The notes below the pieces were generated by a model that did no database searches, was not told the origin of the DNA, and worked only from the letters and a program-made list of their open reading frames with translations. Of a stretch of 17,143 nt of DNA, positions 4,310 to 12,250 are shown piece by piece. The position numbers and the translations under genes are program-made. This DNA comes from Candidatus Magasanikbacteria bacterium RIFOXYD12_FULL_33_17 (lineage in GTDB: Bacteria; Patescibacteriota; Patescibacteriia; Magasanikbacterales; UBA922), in contig MFRB01000012.1 in the NCBI GenBank assembly GCA_001783255.1, positions 4,869 through 22,011 of the forward strand, written 5' to 3'. Position 1 is the first letter of the stretch; each line of letters opens with the position of its first letter.

Positions 4310-6883
4310 ATGTATTTTCTTGTTCTTCAATTTGTAACTCTTGGTAATACCAATCAAAATATTACAAGCACAAACAATTCTTCATTACTAAACATTGTCA
4401 TTGTAGCTAGCTTTCCATTGTTATTTTTAGGTATTTTTTTTATAATCCGTTCTTTTACACGAGCAGCTTACAAAACACGACACACTTTCAATAATACTCT
4501 TCTCCATATAATGGTACCAAAAGAGAAAAAAACTGAAGGCGCCAGCAATAATAACAATAATGAAGACAGACTAGACCAAATAAAAGAAGAAATTGGAATT
4601 ACCGAGACTATTTTTGCTTCTTTAGCTAGTCAAAAAGCCCAAAGAGGAATTTTACATTGGTTCAAAGGACGTAATGATAACTTTTCTTTTGAAATAGTTA
4701 TACACAATAATCTTATAAATTTTTATGTTTCTATTCCCATAAAAATGAAATCTTTTATAGAACAACAAATCAACGCTCAATATCCTTATGCACAAATTGA
4801 AGAAATTACTGATTACAATATTTTTTCAGAAAAAAGTTCTATTATTGGAAGTTACATTACAGCCACAAACAATCCGGCTTTCCCTTTTAAAACTTACAAA
4901 AAAATGGATTCTGATCCTATGTCTGCAATTTTGAACGTCTTAGCACGAATCCATGAACAAAATAGTTCAGCCAGTATTCAATTTGTTGTACGCTCTGCTC
5001 ATAAAAAATGGCGAAGAAAAGGTATATACATAGTACGCGAAGTAAAAAAAGGTAAAAAATTTGAAAATGTAGCAAGAAAAACAACATTTGGCAAAGTTAT
5101 GAGCTTTATTGGAGCAGGTTTAAAAGACCAGGCAAATCTGTCAAAAGATAAAACACTTGATAACAAATACCAATCATCCGGCATGGAAGAAGAAATGATG
5201 AAAGGTATTGAAGAAAAACTATCCAAAGGTGGTATGGATGTTACTATTAGAATAATTAGTAGTTCAGACAATCAAGAACTGGCAAAAATGAATTTAGATA
5301 ATATTATAGGTTCATTTGGACAATACAATCTTTATCGTTACGGCAATTCTTTAAAAGCTCAAGTTCCACGCAACCAAAAAACTATTATCAGTGATTTTAT
5401 ACATCGTAGTTTCAATGAAAAAAAACGAATTTTATTAAATACCGAGGAAATGGCTGGTTTGTGGCACCTACCTCTTCATTCTACAGAAACACCAAATATC
5501 AAATGGCTCGGCGCCAGAAAAGCACCTCCTCCACCAAATCTACCAAAAGAAGGTATTTTAATGGGACATATTCCTTACCGTGGCAATGATTATCAAGTTC
5601 GCCTAAAAGATGCTGACAGACGTAGACATCTTTATGTTGTTGGTAAATCTGGTAGTGGTAAATCTGTTTTGATTGAAAACATGGCTGTACAAGACATTAT
5701 AGATGGTAAAGGTGTTGCTGTTGTCGATCCTCATGGTGACTTCGCTGAATATGTCTTATCTCATATACCAAAGGAACGTGCTGATGATGTTGTTATTTTC
5801 AATCCTTCCGATTTTGAATATCCAATTGGTCTCAACATGCTTGAAGCTCGTACTGAAGATGAAAAAGATTTTGTAGTCCAAGAAATGATTAGTATTTTTT
5901 ACAAACTTTTTCCACCAGAAATGATTGGTCCGATGTTCGAGCATCAAATGCGTAATGTCATGTTGACACTAATGGCTGATATCGAAAATCCTGGAACAAT
6001 TATTGACATTCCTCGCATGTTTACTGATGATGATTATGTCAAAATATATTTGAAAAAATTAAAAGATCCAGTGGTGCGTGCTTTTTGGGAAAAAGAAATG
6101 GCCAAGACAAGTGATTTTCACAAATCAGAAATGCTTGGTTATCTTATTTCCAAAGTTGGACGTTTCGTCGAAAATGACATGATGCGCAACATCATGGGTC
6201 AACAAAAATCTGGTTTCAATGTCCGCGAAATAATGGACAAACAAAAAATATTGATAGTAAATCTTGCCAAAGGTAAGACTGGAGAAATCAATGCCAAACT
6301 AATAGGCTTGATAATCGTTTCCAAATTACAAATGGCTGCTATGGGAAGAGCTGACTTACCAGAAAGTGAACGTAAAGATTTCTATTTATACATCGATGAG
6401 TTTCAAAACTTTATTACTGATTCTATCGCTACAATCTTATCTGAAGCCCGTAAATATCGTCTAGACTTGATTATTGCTCATCAATACCTAAATCAGCTTG
6501 TAGACGACAAAGGAAAGGCTGAAATCAAAGATGCTGTGCTTGGTAACGTCGGTAGTATGTGTCTATATCGTATAGGTCCTGACGACGCGGATATCCTAGC
6601 CAAAGAAATGGCCCCAGTTTTCGGACCTTATGACTTGATGAATGTAGAAAAATTCACAGCCAACACCAAGATAATCATTGATAATGAACCAACAAAACCT
6701 TTCAATATGTCCATCTATCCACCAAAAGATGGCAACCTAAAAATGGCTGAAGCTATCAAACAACTTTCTCGTCTCAAATATGGACGTGAAAGAAGTATTA
6801 CTGAAGCAGAAATCATGGAAAGAACAAAACTAGATCAAGGTGTAAGTGAAAGCAAAGACGATATGATAGAAGCTACTCTCTAA
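4310..6883 (+). CDS. Type IV secretion/conjugation-like ATPase (VirB4/VirD4-TraD-like, DUF87-type)
   Basis: An 857-residue membrane-anchored ATPase of the type IV secretion HerA/VirD4 group. One strongly hydrophobic segment (about residues 27-47) anchors the N-terminus. A long domain (about 95-400) precedes a proline stretch (APPPPNLP, 405-412) and the GILMGHIPYRGNDYQVRL entry to the motor. Walker A is GKSGSGKS (445-452), followed by VAVVDPHGD (469-477), typical of HerA-like ATPases. The Walker B acidic pair is in FYLYIDEFQNF (691-701) and a sensor-like Q725 lies in IIAHQY. The C-terminus (about 745-810) carries the TraM-recognition-like GSMCLYRIGPDDADILAKEM region. Such genes are common in CPR genomes that lack a full conjugation system. 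Candidate roles are DNA uptake or transfer, protein secretion, or a pilus-associated function; the sequence does not decide between them. Confidence 0.9.
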   Translation: MYFLVLQFVTLGNTNQNITSTNNSSLLNIVIVASFPLLFLGIFFIIRSFTRAAYKTRHTFNNTLLHIMVPKEKKTEGASNNNNNEDRLDQIKEEIGITETIFASLASQKAQRGILHWFKGRNDNFSFEIVIHNNLINFYVSIPIKMKSFIEQQINAQYPYAQIEEITDYNIFSEKSSIIGSYITATNNPAFPFKTYKKMDSDPMSAILNVLARIHEQNSSASIQFVVRSAHKKWRRKGIYIVREVKKGKKFENVARKTTFGKVMSFIGAGLKDQANLSKDKTLDNKYQSSGMEEEMMKGIEEKLSKGGMDVTIRIISSSDNQELAKMNLDNIIGSFGQYNLYRYGNSLKAQVPRNQKTIISDFIHRSFNEKKRILLNTEEMAGLWHLPLHSTETPNIKWLGARKAPPPPNLPKEGILMGHIPYRGNDYQVRLKDADRRRHLYVVGKSGSGKSVLIENMAVQDIIDGKGVAVVDPHGDFAEYVLSHIPKERADDVVIFNPSDFEYPIGLNMLEARTEDEKDFVVQEMISIFYKLFPPEMIGPMFEHQMRNVMLTLMADIENPGTIIDIPRMFTDDDYVKIYLKKLKDPVVRAFWEKEMAKTSDFHKSEMLGYLISKVGRFVENDMMRNIMGQQKSGFNVREIMDKQKILIVNLAKGKTGEINAKLIGLIIVSKLQMAAMGRADLPESERKDFYLYIDEFQNFITDSIATILSEARKYRLDLIIAHQYLNQLVDDKGKAEIKDAVLGNVGSMCLYRIGPDDADILAKEMAPVFGPYDLMNVEKFTANTKIIIDNEPTKPFNMSIYPPKDGNLKMAEAIKQLSRLKYGRERSITEAEIMERTKLDQGVSESKDDMIEATL

Positions 6884-6926
6884 AAAGTACATTAAAAAAT
6901 ACAAAACAAACAAATTTACAACAAAC

Positions 6927-6997
6927 TGGATACGAAATACAAAAAGTACGAATATACGAAAATTTCGTAATTTCGTAACTTTCGTATTTCGTATCCA
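6927..6997. repeat. TACGAA/TTCGTA iterated inverted repeat
   Basis: A 71-bp hairpin. Outer arms TGGATACGAAATAC (6927-6940) and GTATTTCGTATCCA (6984-6997) are perfectly complementary over 14 bp. The interior contains further TACGAA copies in the left half and TTCGTA copies in the right half, about three forward and four inverted in total, so many registers of folding are possible. It lies between the ATPase stop and the next gene and may terminate transcription, but no U-tract follows on the plus strand. Confidence 0.8.
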
Positions 6998-7029
6998 ACC
7001 AAAATAATCCAACATAAACACAAAAAACT

Positions 7030-7737
7030 ATGGACCAATTTTCCAATATCATGACAACCCACATGTCTGATCTTTTTGATGATAACTCAATCACAAAAAT
7101 AAATAACCTTACACCTGTAAGACCAATTGTACAAGAGGATGATATCTTTGGAGAACATCAAGAAGAAATAAAAACAACTGAAAAAAATCTTGATATAGAA
7201 AATATAAAAATTTCCTTAAACAGTCTAAAAAAACAAATTGATGATATTTTATCTTTATTTGAAGAAAATATTATATCAAAAAAAATTACATTATCATCCC
7301 CTATTTCAGTATCAAAACCTCTTGTTTTTGATACAATGTTTATTGATACCAATATAGAATCCACTGATAATTTTTTAGAAGGAGTTTTCAATGGTGAAAA
7401 AATGATTGGAAGTGATAGCAAAGAATACGTTGTTCCACCAAATTATGCTAGTAAATCCAAATTAGTCGAAGGTGATATCATGAAACTTACTTTTGCACCA
7501 AATGGACGCTTTATCTACAAACAAATAGGTCCCATCTCTCGTAAGAGAATCATTGGCATTTTATCATTTGATGAAGAAAGACAACTCTGGAATGTCCTTC
7601 ATGAAAATAAAAAATACAAAGTTCTAACAGCTTCTGTCACTTTTTACAAAGGCAAACCAAATGATGAAGCCGTAGTACTTATCCCACAAGAAAATGATTG
7701 TGATTGGTGTGCTATGGAAAATGTTATTAGCAAATAA
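7030..7737 (+). CDS. Conserved CPR-type hypothetical protein
   Basis: A 235-residue soluble protein of unknown function. Residues 1-50 look disordered. Residues 52-85 form a likely coiled coil (IENIKISLNSLKKQIDDILSLFEE). Residues about 120-235 form a compact, probably beta-rich domain: GEKMIGSDSKEYVVPPNYASKSKLVEGDIMKLTF, IYKQIGPISRKRIIGIL, KYKVLTASVTFYKGKPNDEAVVLIP, ending DCDWCAMENVI. I recognise the VPPNYASKSKLVEGD and YKQIGP-x-x-RKR blocks as recurring in CPR hypothetical proteins, without a known role. The SKLVEGD-x-(M/L)KLT strand pattern and the basic RKR suggest a small beta-barrel nucleic-acid- or protein-binding domain; this is speculation. The start is the first ATG after the TACGAA repeat; there is no Shine-Dalgarno. 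Its stop is 4 bp before the acyltransferase start. Confidence 0.75.
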   Translation: MDQFSNIMTTHMSDLFDDNSITKINNLTPVRPIVQEDDIFGEHQEEIKTTEKNLDIENIKISLNSLKKQIDDILSLFEENIISKKITLSSPISVSKPLVFDTMFIDTNIESTDNFLEGVFNGEKMIGSDSKEYVVPPNYASKSKLVEGDIMKLTFAPNGRFIYKQIGPISRKRIIGILSFDEERQLWNVLHENKKYKVLTASVTFYKGKPNDEAVVLIPQENDCDWCAMENVISK

Positions 7738-7741
7738 AACA

Positions 7742-8821
7742 ATGAAACTCAATCAGATTACCTTTACTAGATTTATCGCCGCTATATCTATAGTGATTTT
7801 TCATTATGGTAAAGATGTTTTTCCTTTCAATTTTTCTTCATTATTATCTTTTTTCAAACAAGCTGATATAGGTGTTAGCTACTTCTTTTTATTGTCTGGT
7901 TTTATCATGATAATAGCTTACAGCAAAGAAAAAGAAATCAATGTATTACATTATTACCAAAAAAGATTAGCCCGTATTTACCCTATTTATTTTTTAGCAA
8001 TAATAGCTACATTTGTATATTTTGTTTTTATAGACAAATATATCAATTGGCCTTCTTTATTCATTTCACTACTTCTATTGCAAGCTTGGCTACCTGGACA
8101 CGCTACAGAGCTCAATGCAGCTGCTTGGACACTGGTTATAGAGTTATTCTTTTACTCAATATTCCCATTACTTTATAACAAAATATATCAAAAAGTTAAC
8201 TACAAAAAACTAATCTTACCAATTATAGCCTTATGGCTAGTTAGCCAAATATTTTTAAACTGGTTTTTGTATTCAAAATTTTATACAGGTTTTCCTTCAA
8301 ATAGTCATGAATTTATTTTTTATTTCCCTTTACTCCACTTGAACGAATTTCTACTTGGCAACTTGGCAGGTTTATGGTTTGTAAAAAAATTAATAAATAA
8401 ACAAAAAAATTATGACTTTTATATCTTAATTTTAACCATACTACTTTATCTAGCTATTCTTTATCCTTTTAATCTCAATTATCACAATGGACTACTCGCT
8501 ATAATATTTGTACCTCTTATTTTACTTATTTCACTGACGACAGGCCTGATAAAAAAAATCTTTAATCACAAAAGTCTTATTTTCTTAGGTGATATTAGCT
8601 ATGGTGTTTATATTCTTCAAATTCCTATTTTTTTATTTACCCGAAAAATAATGTCTCATTTTGCTATAAATAATAACACTCTAAATTTTTATATTCCTTT
8701 GTTTGTCTTACTCATTCTATCTGGTCTAAGTTATCACTACCTAGAAACTCCACTCCGTAAATATATCAGCAATTTAAAACTAAAACGTACAAGAAACAAC
8801 TCCAATCTCGAAGTTCTTTAA
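7742..8821 (+). CDS. OafA/YrhL-like membrane acyltransferase (acyltransferase family 3)
   Basis: A 359-residue multi-spanning membrane protein of acyltransferase family 3 (PF01757), which O-acylates cell-surface polysaccharides or lipids, often with acetyl groups. It shows the family layout: TFTRFIAAISIVIFHYG with H21, then VSYFFLLSGFIM, the YYQKRLARIYPIYF arginine segment (R75, R78), W129-TLVIE134-LFFY, and, near the C-terminus, LGDISYGVYILQIPI and YHYLETPLRKYI. About ten hydrophobic helices can be counted. An in-frame ATG exists at 7694 inside the previous gene, but the start at 7742, 4 bp after that gene's stop, gives the normal family N-terminus and a typical coupled arrangement. The acceptor sugar cannot be read from the sequence. 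No C-terminal SGNH domain is present. Confidence 0.93.
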   Translation: MKLNQITFTRFIAAISIVIFHYGKDVFPFNFSSLLSFFKQADIGVSYFFLLSGFIMIIAYSKEKEINVLHYYQKRLARIYPIYFLAIIATFVYFVFIDKYINWPSLFISLLLLQAWLPGHATELNAAAWTLVIELFFYSIFPLLYNKIYQKVNYKKLILPIIALWLVSQIFLNWFLYSKFYTGFPSNSHEFIFYFPLLHLNEFLLGNLAGLWFVKKLINKQKNYDFYILILTILLYLAILYPFNLNYHNGLLAIIFVPLILLISLTTGLIKKIFNHKSLIFLGDISYGVYILQIPIFLFTRKIMSHFAINNNTLNFYIPLFVLLILSGLSYHYLETPLRKYISNLKLKRTRNNSNLEVL

Positions 8822-8830
8822 AAAATATAC

Positions 8831-8870
8831 AAAAACAAAAGACACCCACTACTGGATGTCTTTTGTTTTT
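8831..8870. terminator. Bidirectional terminator between acyltransferase and SWIB genes
   Basis: A perfect 14-bp stem AAAAACAAAAGACA/TGTCTTTTGTTTTT (8831-8844 with 8857-8870), 12-nt loop, with T-rich tails on both strands. It separates convergent genes. Confidence 0.85.
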
Positions 8871-8876
8871 AAATGT

Positions 8877-9152
8877 TTAAGCTACTTTTTTATCTGGATC
8901 AGTAATATGTGGTGAAACAAGTTTTGTCATTTCAAACATAGTTACTTCCTTTTTACCAAACAAAGGCATTAACAAATCATCAGCGAAGATGTTTCTTTTG
9001 TTAGCAGGATTTTGAAGATTTTTTTCTTTGATATATTCCCAAAGTTTTTTTACAACTTGTGAACGAGGCATTGGACCAGGTCCGACCACTGCTTCCAATT
9101 CTGGAGAAAGGTTAAGTGGTTTAAGCAATGCTGGGTTTACTTTCCTAGGCAT
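8877..9152 (-). CDS. SWIB/MDM2-domain protein
   Basis: A 91-residue protein that is essentially a single SWIB domain (PF02201), a fold better known from eukaryotic chromatin-remodelling subunits and also found in Chlamydia and CPR bacteria. Visible features are the basic start MPRKVNPALLKPLNLSPELEAVVG, the PMPRSQVVKKLWEYIKEKNLQNPANKRNIFADD core (W38, Y40, the L-Q-N-P-x-x-K-R turn), and the LFGKKEVTMFEMTKLVSPHI C-terminal helix. The most likely role is DNA- or nucleoprotein-binding, as suggested for chlamydial SWIB proteins; this is family knowledge, not shown here. It is divergent from dnaX with a strong separate promoter (9193-9221), and monocistronic with the terminator at 8831-8870. Confidence 0.95.
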   Translation of the reverse strand: MPRKVNPALLKPLNLSPELEAVVGPGPMPRSQVVKKLWEYIKEKNLQNPANKRNIFADDLLMPLFGKKEVTMFEMTKLVSPHITDPDKKVA

Positions 9153-9192
9153 AATATTTATGTTAATAATAAATTACTTAATTACGTAGTAC

Positions 9193-9221
9193 ATTATAGC
9201 ACTTCCCTTCTAAGGAAGCAA
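9193..9221 (-). promoter_or_regulatory. Promoter of the SWIB gene
   Basis: On the minus strand TTGCTT (9216-9221), 17-bp spacer, TGC-TATAAT (-10 at 9193-9198). The spacer contains the dyad CTTCC-CTTCTAA-GGAAG, centred between the boxes, where a repressor could bind; the dyad may be coincidental. Confidence 0.75.
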
Positions 9222-9239
9222 GTCCCCGATTCAAAAAAA

Positions 9240-9268
9240 TTTACAGCAGACAAAAAATAAGCTATAAT
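9240..9268 (+). promoter_or_regulatory. Promoter of dnaX
   Basis: TTTACA (9240-9245), 17-bp spacer, TATAAT (9263-9268). The start near 9275 leaves a ~44-nt AT-rich leader. Confidence 0.75.
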
Positions 9269-9318
9269 AGACTAACTAAAAAAATAAATAATCCACACCA
9301 AAATAACCAAAAGCACCT

Positions 9319-10956
9319 ATGGCTTTATACCACAAATACAGACCACAGACCTTCTCAGATGTAATAGATCAAGAACATATTATAAAAACTTTGATCAACC
9401 AAATAACAACTGACAAAGTCTCTCATGCCTATCTTTTTACAGGACCTCGTGGTGTTGGCAAAACCACAACAGCCCGTATTTTAGCCAAATCTTTGAACTG
9501 TAAAGACAAAAAAGAGTTTACAGCCGAACCTTGTAACAATTGTCAATCTTGTCAGGAAATAACCAACTCTACCTCTATTGATGTTATTGAAATAGATGCT
9601 GCTAGTCATACAGGCGTAGACAATGTTAGACAAAATATTATAGAGAATTCTCAATTCAAACCAACTACCTCAAAACTCAAGATTTTCATCATAGATGAGG
9701 TGCATATGTTGTCCACAGCTGCTTTCAACGCCTTGCTAAAAACACTTGAAGAACCGCCTAATTATGTTGTCTTCATATTGGCAACTACTGACCCTCAAAA
9801 ATTGCCAGCTACAATAATCTCTCGTTGCCAACGATATACTTTTAGTAAAGTACCATCAAAAGAGATGTCTCAAAGTCTAAAAAACATTGCCGAAAAAGAA
9901 GGTGTAAAAATTGAAGAAAATGTTTTACTTCGAGTAGCCAGAAAAAGTGAAGGCTGCTTACGTGATGGCATTAGTTTGCTTGAGCAACTAATGGCTAGTG
10001 GAGCAAAAAAAATAACAGAGGAAATAGCTTCTTTAGTTTTACCAAGCGCCAGTATTGAACTACAATTAGAGTTCGCAAAATATCTAGCTAACAAACAACA
10101 AAAAGAAGCTTTGAATTTTTTGAACAAACTAGATAATGAAGGTTTGAATATTATCTACTTTTCTCATGATTTCATAGAATTTTTGAGAGTTCTCATGATT
10201 GCTGGAGTTGATATGGACTTAGCAGAACATGAATTAGACCTAAACAAAGAAAATAAAGAAAAAATTCAAGAATTGAAAACATTACTATCCGAAATTGAAA
10301 TTATAAAACTTTTAGATTTAGCTATAAAAAGAGATGGCGAAGTAAAAAATTCTGTACTACCACAATTACCTTTGGAAATGCTGGCAATAGAATGGTGTAA
10401 CCAAGATAATAAAACAACTACCAAAGATGAAAGTCTTGTTCAAGTAAAAAATGAAAATAAACAAGTTGAACCTAAGAAAATAGAATTAGTAGTAGAAAAT
10501 ACAATACAACAAACAGAAACTATTGAACCTAAAAAAGAAGAAAATATAGAAATAACAACAGAAACTGCTCCCGAAACAAAAAAAGAAATAATAGAACCTG
10601 TTTTAAATACACCAGCAAATAATGCACCTGTCAGCAAAGAACAAGTAGAAAATAATTGGTCAAATATTATAAAAGCCTTAGAAATAGAAGCTCCTTCTAT
10701 GACTTTTATATTAAAAATGGCCAAAATACAAAATGTACAAAATAATGTTATAACATTATCTGTAGAATATTCTTTTCATAAAGAAAAATTATCAGAAAAT
10801 GTTACCAAACAAAAAATAGAAAATATTTTTAATACTATTTTGGGTAGCCAAATACGTATAGAAATAACAGAAATTACAGGCGAGAAAAAAATAGAAGCAA
10901 ACAATAATCAATTAAACAATTTAGCTACCGCTTTAGGTGGACAGATATTAAACTAA
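9319..10956 (+). CDS. dnaX: DNA polymerase III subunit gamma/tau (clamp loader)
   Basis: The AAA+ motor subunit of the replicative clamp loader. It starts MALYHKYRPQTFSDVI. Walker A is GPRGVGKTT (42-50). The zinc module ligands are C61, C72, C75 and C78. The DAASHTGVDNVR segment follows (about 93-104), Walker B is IIDEVH (124-129), and the sensor 1 and SRC arginine-finger regions are LATTDPQKLP and S168-R169-C170. The collar domain follows to about residue 360. Residues about 375-445 are an E/K/T-rich low-complexity linker, then a ~100-residue C-terminal domain (WSNIIKALEIEAPSMTFILK onward) that in tau contacts the polymerase. The whole protein is tau-like at 545 residues. No convincing programmed-frameshift site was found near the linker. 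The secreted protease gene begins 10 bp downstream and is probably cotranscribed. Confidence 0.96.
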   Translation: MALYHKYRPQTFSDVIDQEHIIKTLINQITTDKVSHAYLFTGPRGVGKTTTARILAKSLNCKDKKEFTAEPCNNCQSCQEITNSTSIDVIEIDAASHTGVDNVRQNIIENSQFKPTTSKLKIFIIDEVHMLSTAAFNALLKTLEEPPNYVVFILATTDPQKLPATIISRCQRYTFSKVPSKEMSQSLKNIAEKEGVKIEENVLLRVARKSEGCLRDGISLLEQLMASGAKKITEEIASLVLPSASIELQLEFAKYLANKQQKEALNFLNKLDNEGLNIIYFSHDFIEFLRVLMIAGVDMDLAEHELDLNKENKEKIQELKTLLSEIEIIKLLDLAIKRDGEVKNSVLPQLPLEMLAIEWCNQDNKTTTKDESLVQVKNENKQVEPKKIELVVENTIQQTETIEPKKEENIEITTETAPETKKEIIEPVLNTPANNAPVSKEQVENNWSNIIKALEIEAPSMTFILKMAKIQNVQNNVITLSVEYSFHKEKLSENVTKQKIENIFNTILGSQIRIEITEITGEKKIEANNNQLNNLATALGGQILN

Positions 10957-10966
10957 ATAAATAATT

Positions 10967-11962
10967 ATGAAAAAAACAATATTCTATACTATAGCTATCA
11001 CTTTATTTTTTCTTTCGACAAATATAACCCTAGCAGAAACTAATCTAGAAGTTCCTTTCACAACACAAAGTCCTTACAAAGAATGGATACCACCTTGGGA
11101 TAATGCTTGCGAAGAGACTAGTATCACTATGATCAATGCTTTCTATCACAATTATCCAGAAAGAAATATAGTCGCTGAAGATGCAGCACCTACAATATTA
11201 AAAATAGTAGACATAGAAGACAAATACTTTGGTTTCAACGAAGATACCAACTCAAATCAAAATGCTTACCTTATAGACAATTATTTTTCTTGGGAAAGCA
11301 CAATAGTGAAAAACCCAACAATAGCACAAATAAAACATGAAATAGATGTTGGTCACCCTGTCATATTACCAGTATATCTACCCTATCTACCAAACCCTTA
11401 CTATAGTACAAAAAATTTGGACTACCATGTCATAGTTATAAGTGGTTATGATGATGAAACCCAAGAATTTATTACTCAAGACCCAGGAACACGCCGTGGT
11501 CTTGACTTACATTATTCTTATGATAGTATAATGTATGCCATGCATGATTTCTTGCCAGACAACAAAACTCCAGAAGGAGAACCTATGGCTATATTTACCA
11601 GTCCAAATTTGGTAAATTCCAAAAATATTGATATTGATGGAGATGGATTAAACAAAGAACAAGAAATTAAATATGGTACTCTGCTAGACTCAAAAGACAG
11701 TGATGGGGATGGACGTATGGATGGTGCAGAAGTGAAAAATGGTTATTCCCCTACTACAGCTGAAGAAAAACTCATAGAAGGAATATTAGTAAAGGGAGAT
11801 GATAATAACCCAGTAATCTATCTGATAGAAAATGGACAAAAAAGAGCTATAAGTTCAGAAAAAGTATTTTTAGGTCATGGCTGGAAATGGTCTGATATAA
11901 AAACTATTAATTCAATTTTCTTAGAAGAACAAATAGCAACAGGTTTAGTAGTAAATTCTTAA
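10967..11962 (+). CDS. Secreted C39-like cysteine peptidase with calcium-binding repeats
   Basis: A 331-residue exported protein. A signal peptide (1-23, MKKTIFYTIAITLFFLSTNITLA) precedes a peptidase_C39_2-like papain-fold domain: E28-VPFTTQSP start, catalytic C48 in DNACEETSITMI, H154 in LDYHVIVISGYD, and D172 in ITQDPGTR. The usual CGPTS around the nucleophile is replaced by CEETS. Two acidic DxDGDG-type repeats follow (IDIDGDGLNKEQE at about 221-233 and DSDGDGRMDGAE at about 244-255), typical of thrombospondin-type-3 or dockerin-like calcium loops. The C-terminal ~45 residues (VIYLIENGQKRAI...WKWSDIKTI) form a short module also found twice in the 14626-16113 protein. The target substrate is unknown; surface protein or peptide processing is plausible. 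Its functional link to dnaX is only positional. Confidence 0.85.
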   Translation: MKKTIFYTIAITLFFLSTNITLAETNLEVPFTTQSPYKEWIPPWDNACEETSITMINAFYHNYPERNIVAEDAAPTILKIVDIEDKYFGFNEDTNSNQNAYLIDNYFSWESTIVKNPTIAQIKHEIDVGHPVILPVYLPYLPNPYYSTKNLDYHVIVISGYDDETQEFITQDPGTRRGLDLHYSYDSIMYAMHDFLPDNKTPEGEPMAIFTSPNLVNSKNIDIDGDGLNKEQEIKYGTLLDSKDSDGDGRMDGAEVKNGYSPTTAEEKLIEGILVKGDDNNPVIYLIENGQKRAISSEKVFLGHGWKWSDIKTINSIFLEEQIATGLVVNS

Positions 11963-11978
11963 AAATACAACTACTAAA
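11944..11978 (+). terminator. Possible terminator after the protease gene
   Basis: A 9-bp perfect stem TTTAGTAGT/ACTACTAAA (11944-11952 with 11970-11978) spans the stop codon, with a 17-nt loop. It is followed only by TATTTAAAC, so termination is uncertain. Confidence 0.35.
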
Positions 11979-11993
11979 TATTTAAACACTGTT

Positions 11994-12022
11994 TTGAGAA
12001 AACATTCATACATAAATTATCT
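11994..12022 (+). promoter_or_regulatory. Possible promoter of tRNA-Gln
   Basis: TTGAGA (11994-11999), 17-bp spacer, TTATCT (12017-12022). It is about 90 bp before the tRNA. The rest of 11963-12110 shows an 8-bp inverted repeat ACGTAAAA (12031-12038) with TTTTACGT just before the tRNA, and nothing else clear. Confidence 0.4.
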
Positions 12023-12110
12023 AATTGCCAACGTAAAACTAACTCACATTCATTATACGACAAGTATTATAAAAACAATCGTATATAGATGTAAGCCAAT
12101 TTTACGTCAT

Positions 12111-12181
12111 TCGGGACTCGTCTAATGGTAGGACTTCAGGTTCTGGTCCTGAGTATTGGGGTTCGAATCCCTAGTCCCGAA
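12111..12181 (+). tRNA. tRNA-Gln (anticodon CTG)
   Basis: A full cloverleaf: acceptor TCGGGAC (12111-12117) with GTCCCGA (12174-12180), D-arm GTCT...GGAC, anticodon stem TCAGG/CCTGA around loop TTCTGGT (anticodon CTG, reading CAG), and T-arm TGGGG-TTCGAAT-CCCTA. The discriminator is A at 12181 and CCA is not encoded, so it must be added after transcription. It is followed by a terminator at 12186-12217. Confidence 0.96.
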
Positions 12182-12185
12182 CTAG

Positions 12186-12217
12186 AAAAAGACAAACTTT
12201 AATTAGTTTATCTTTTT
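12186..12217 (+). terminator. Terminator of tRNA-Gln
   Basis: AAAAAGA-c-AAAC pairs with GTTT-a-TCTTTTT (12186-12197 with 12206-12217), one mismatch, ending in five T residues. Confidence 0.75.
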
Positions 12218-12250
12218 AGAAAAAAATGATAAATCAATAAAGGAATACTT

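Noticed and set aside
3710..5517. Repeated GGCGCCAG octamer at about 3711, 4539 and 5511
   Set aside because: All copies are within coding sequence and are explained by Ala codons (GCC) following a G-ending context; no consistent spacing or dyad beyond GGCGCC.
7694..7741. Upstream ATG for the acyltransferase
   Set aside because: It lies inside the previous gene and adds 16 residues not expected in the family; the ATG at 7742 gives the standard N-terminus.
10005..10012. A8 run in dnaX as a programmed slippage site giving a gamma-like product
   Set aside because: Slippage here would truncate the protein near residue 230, inside the clamp-loader core and well before the position expected for gamma, so an ordinary A-run is more likely.
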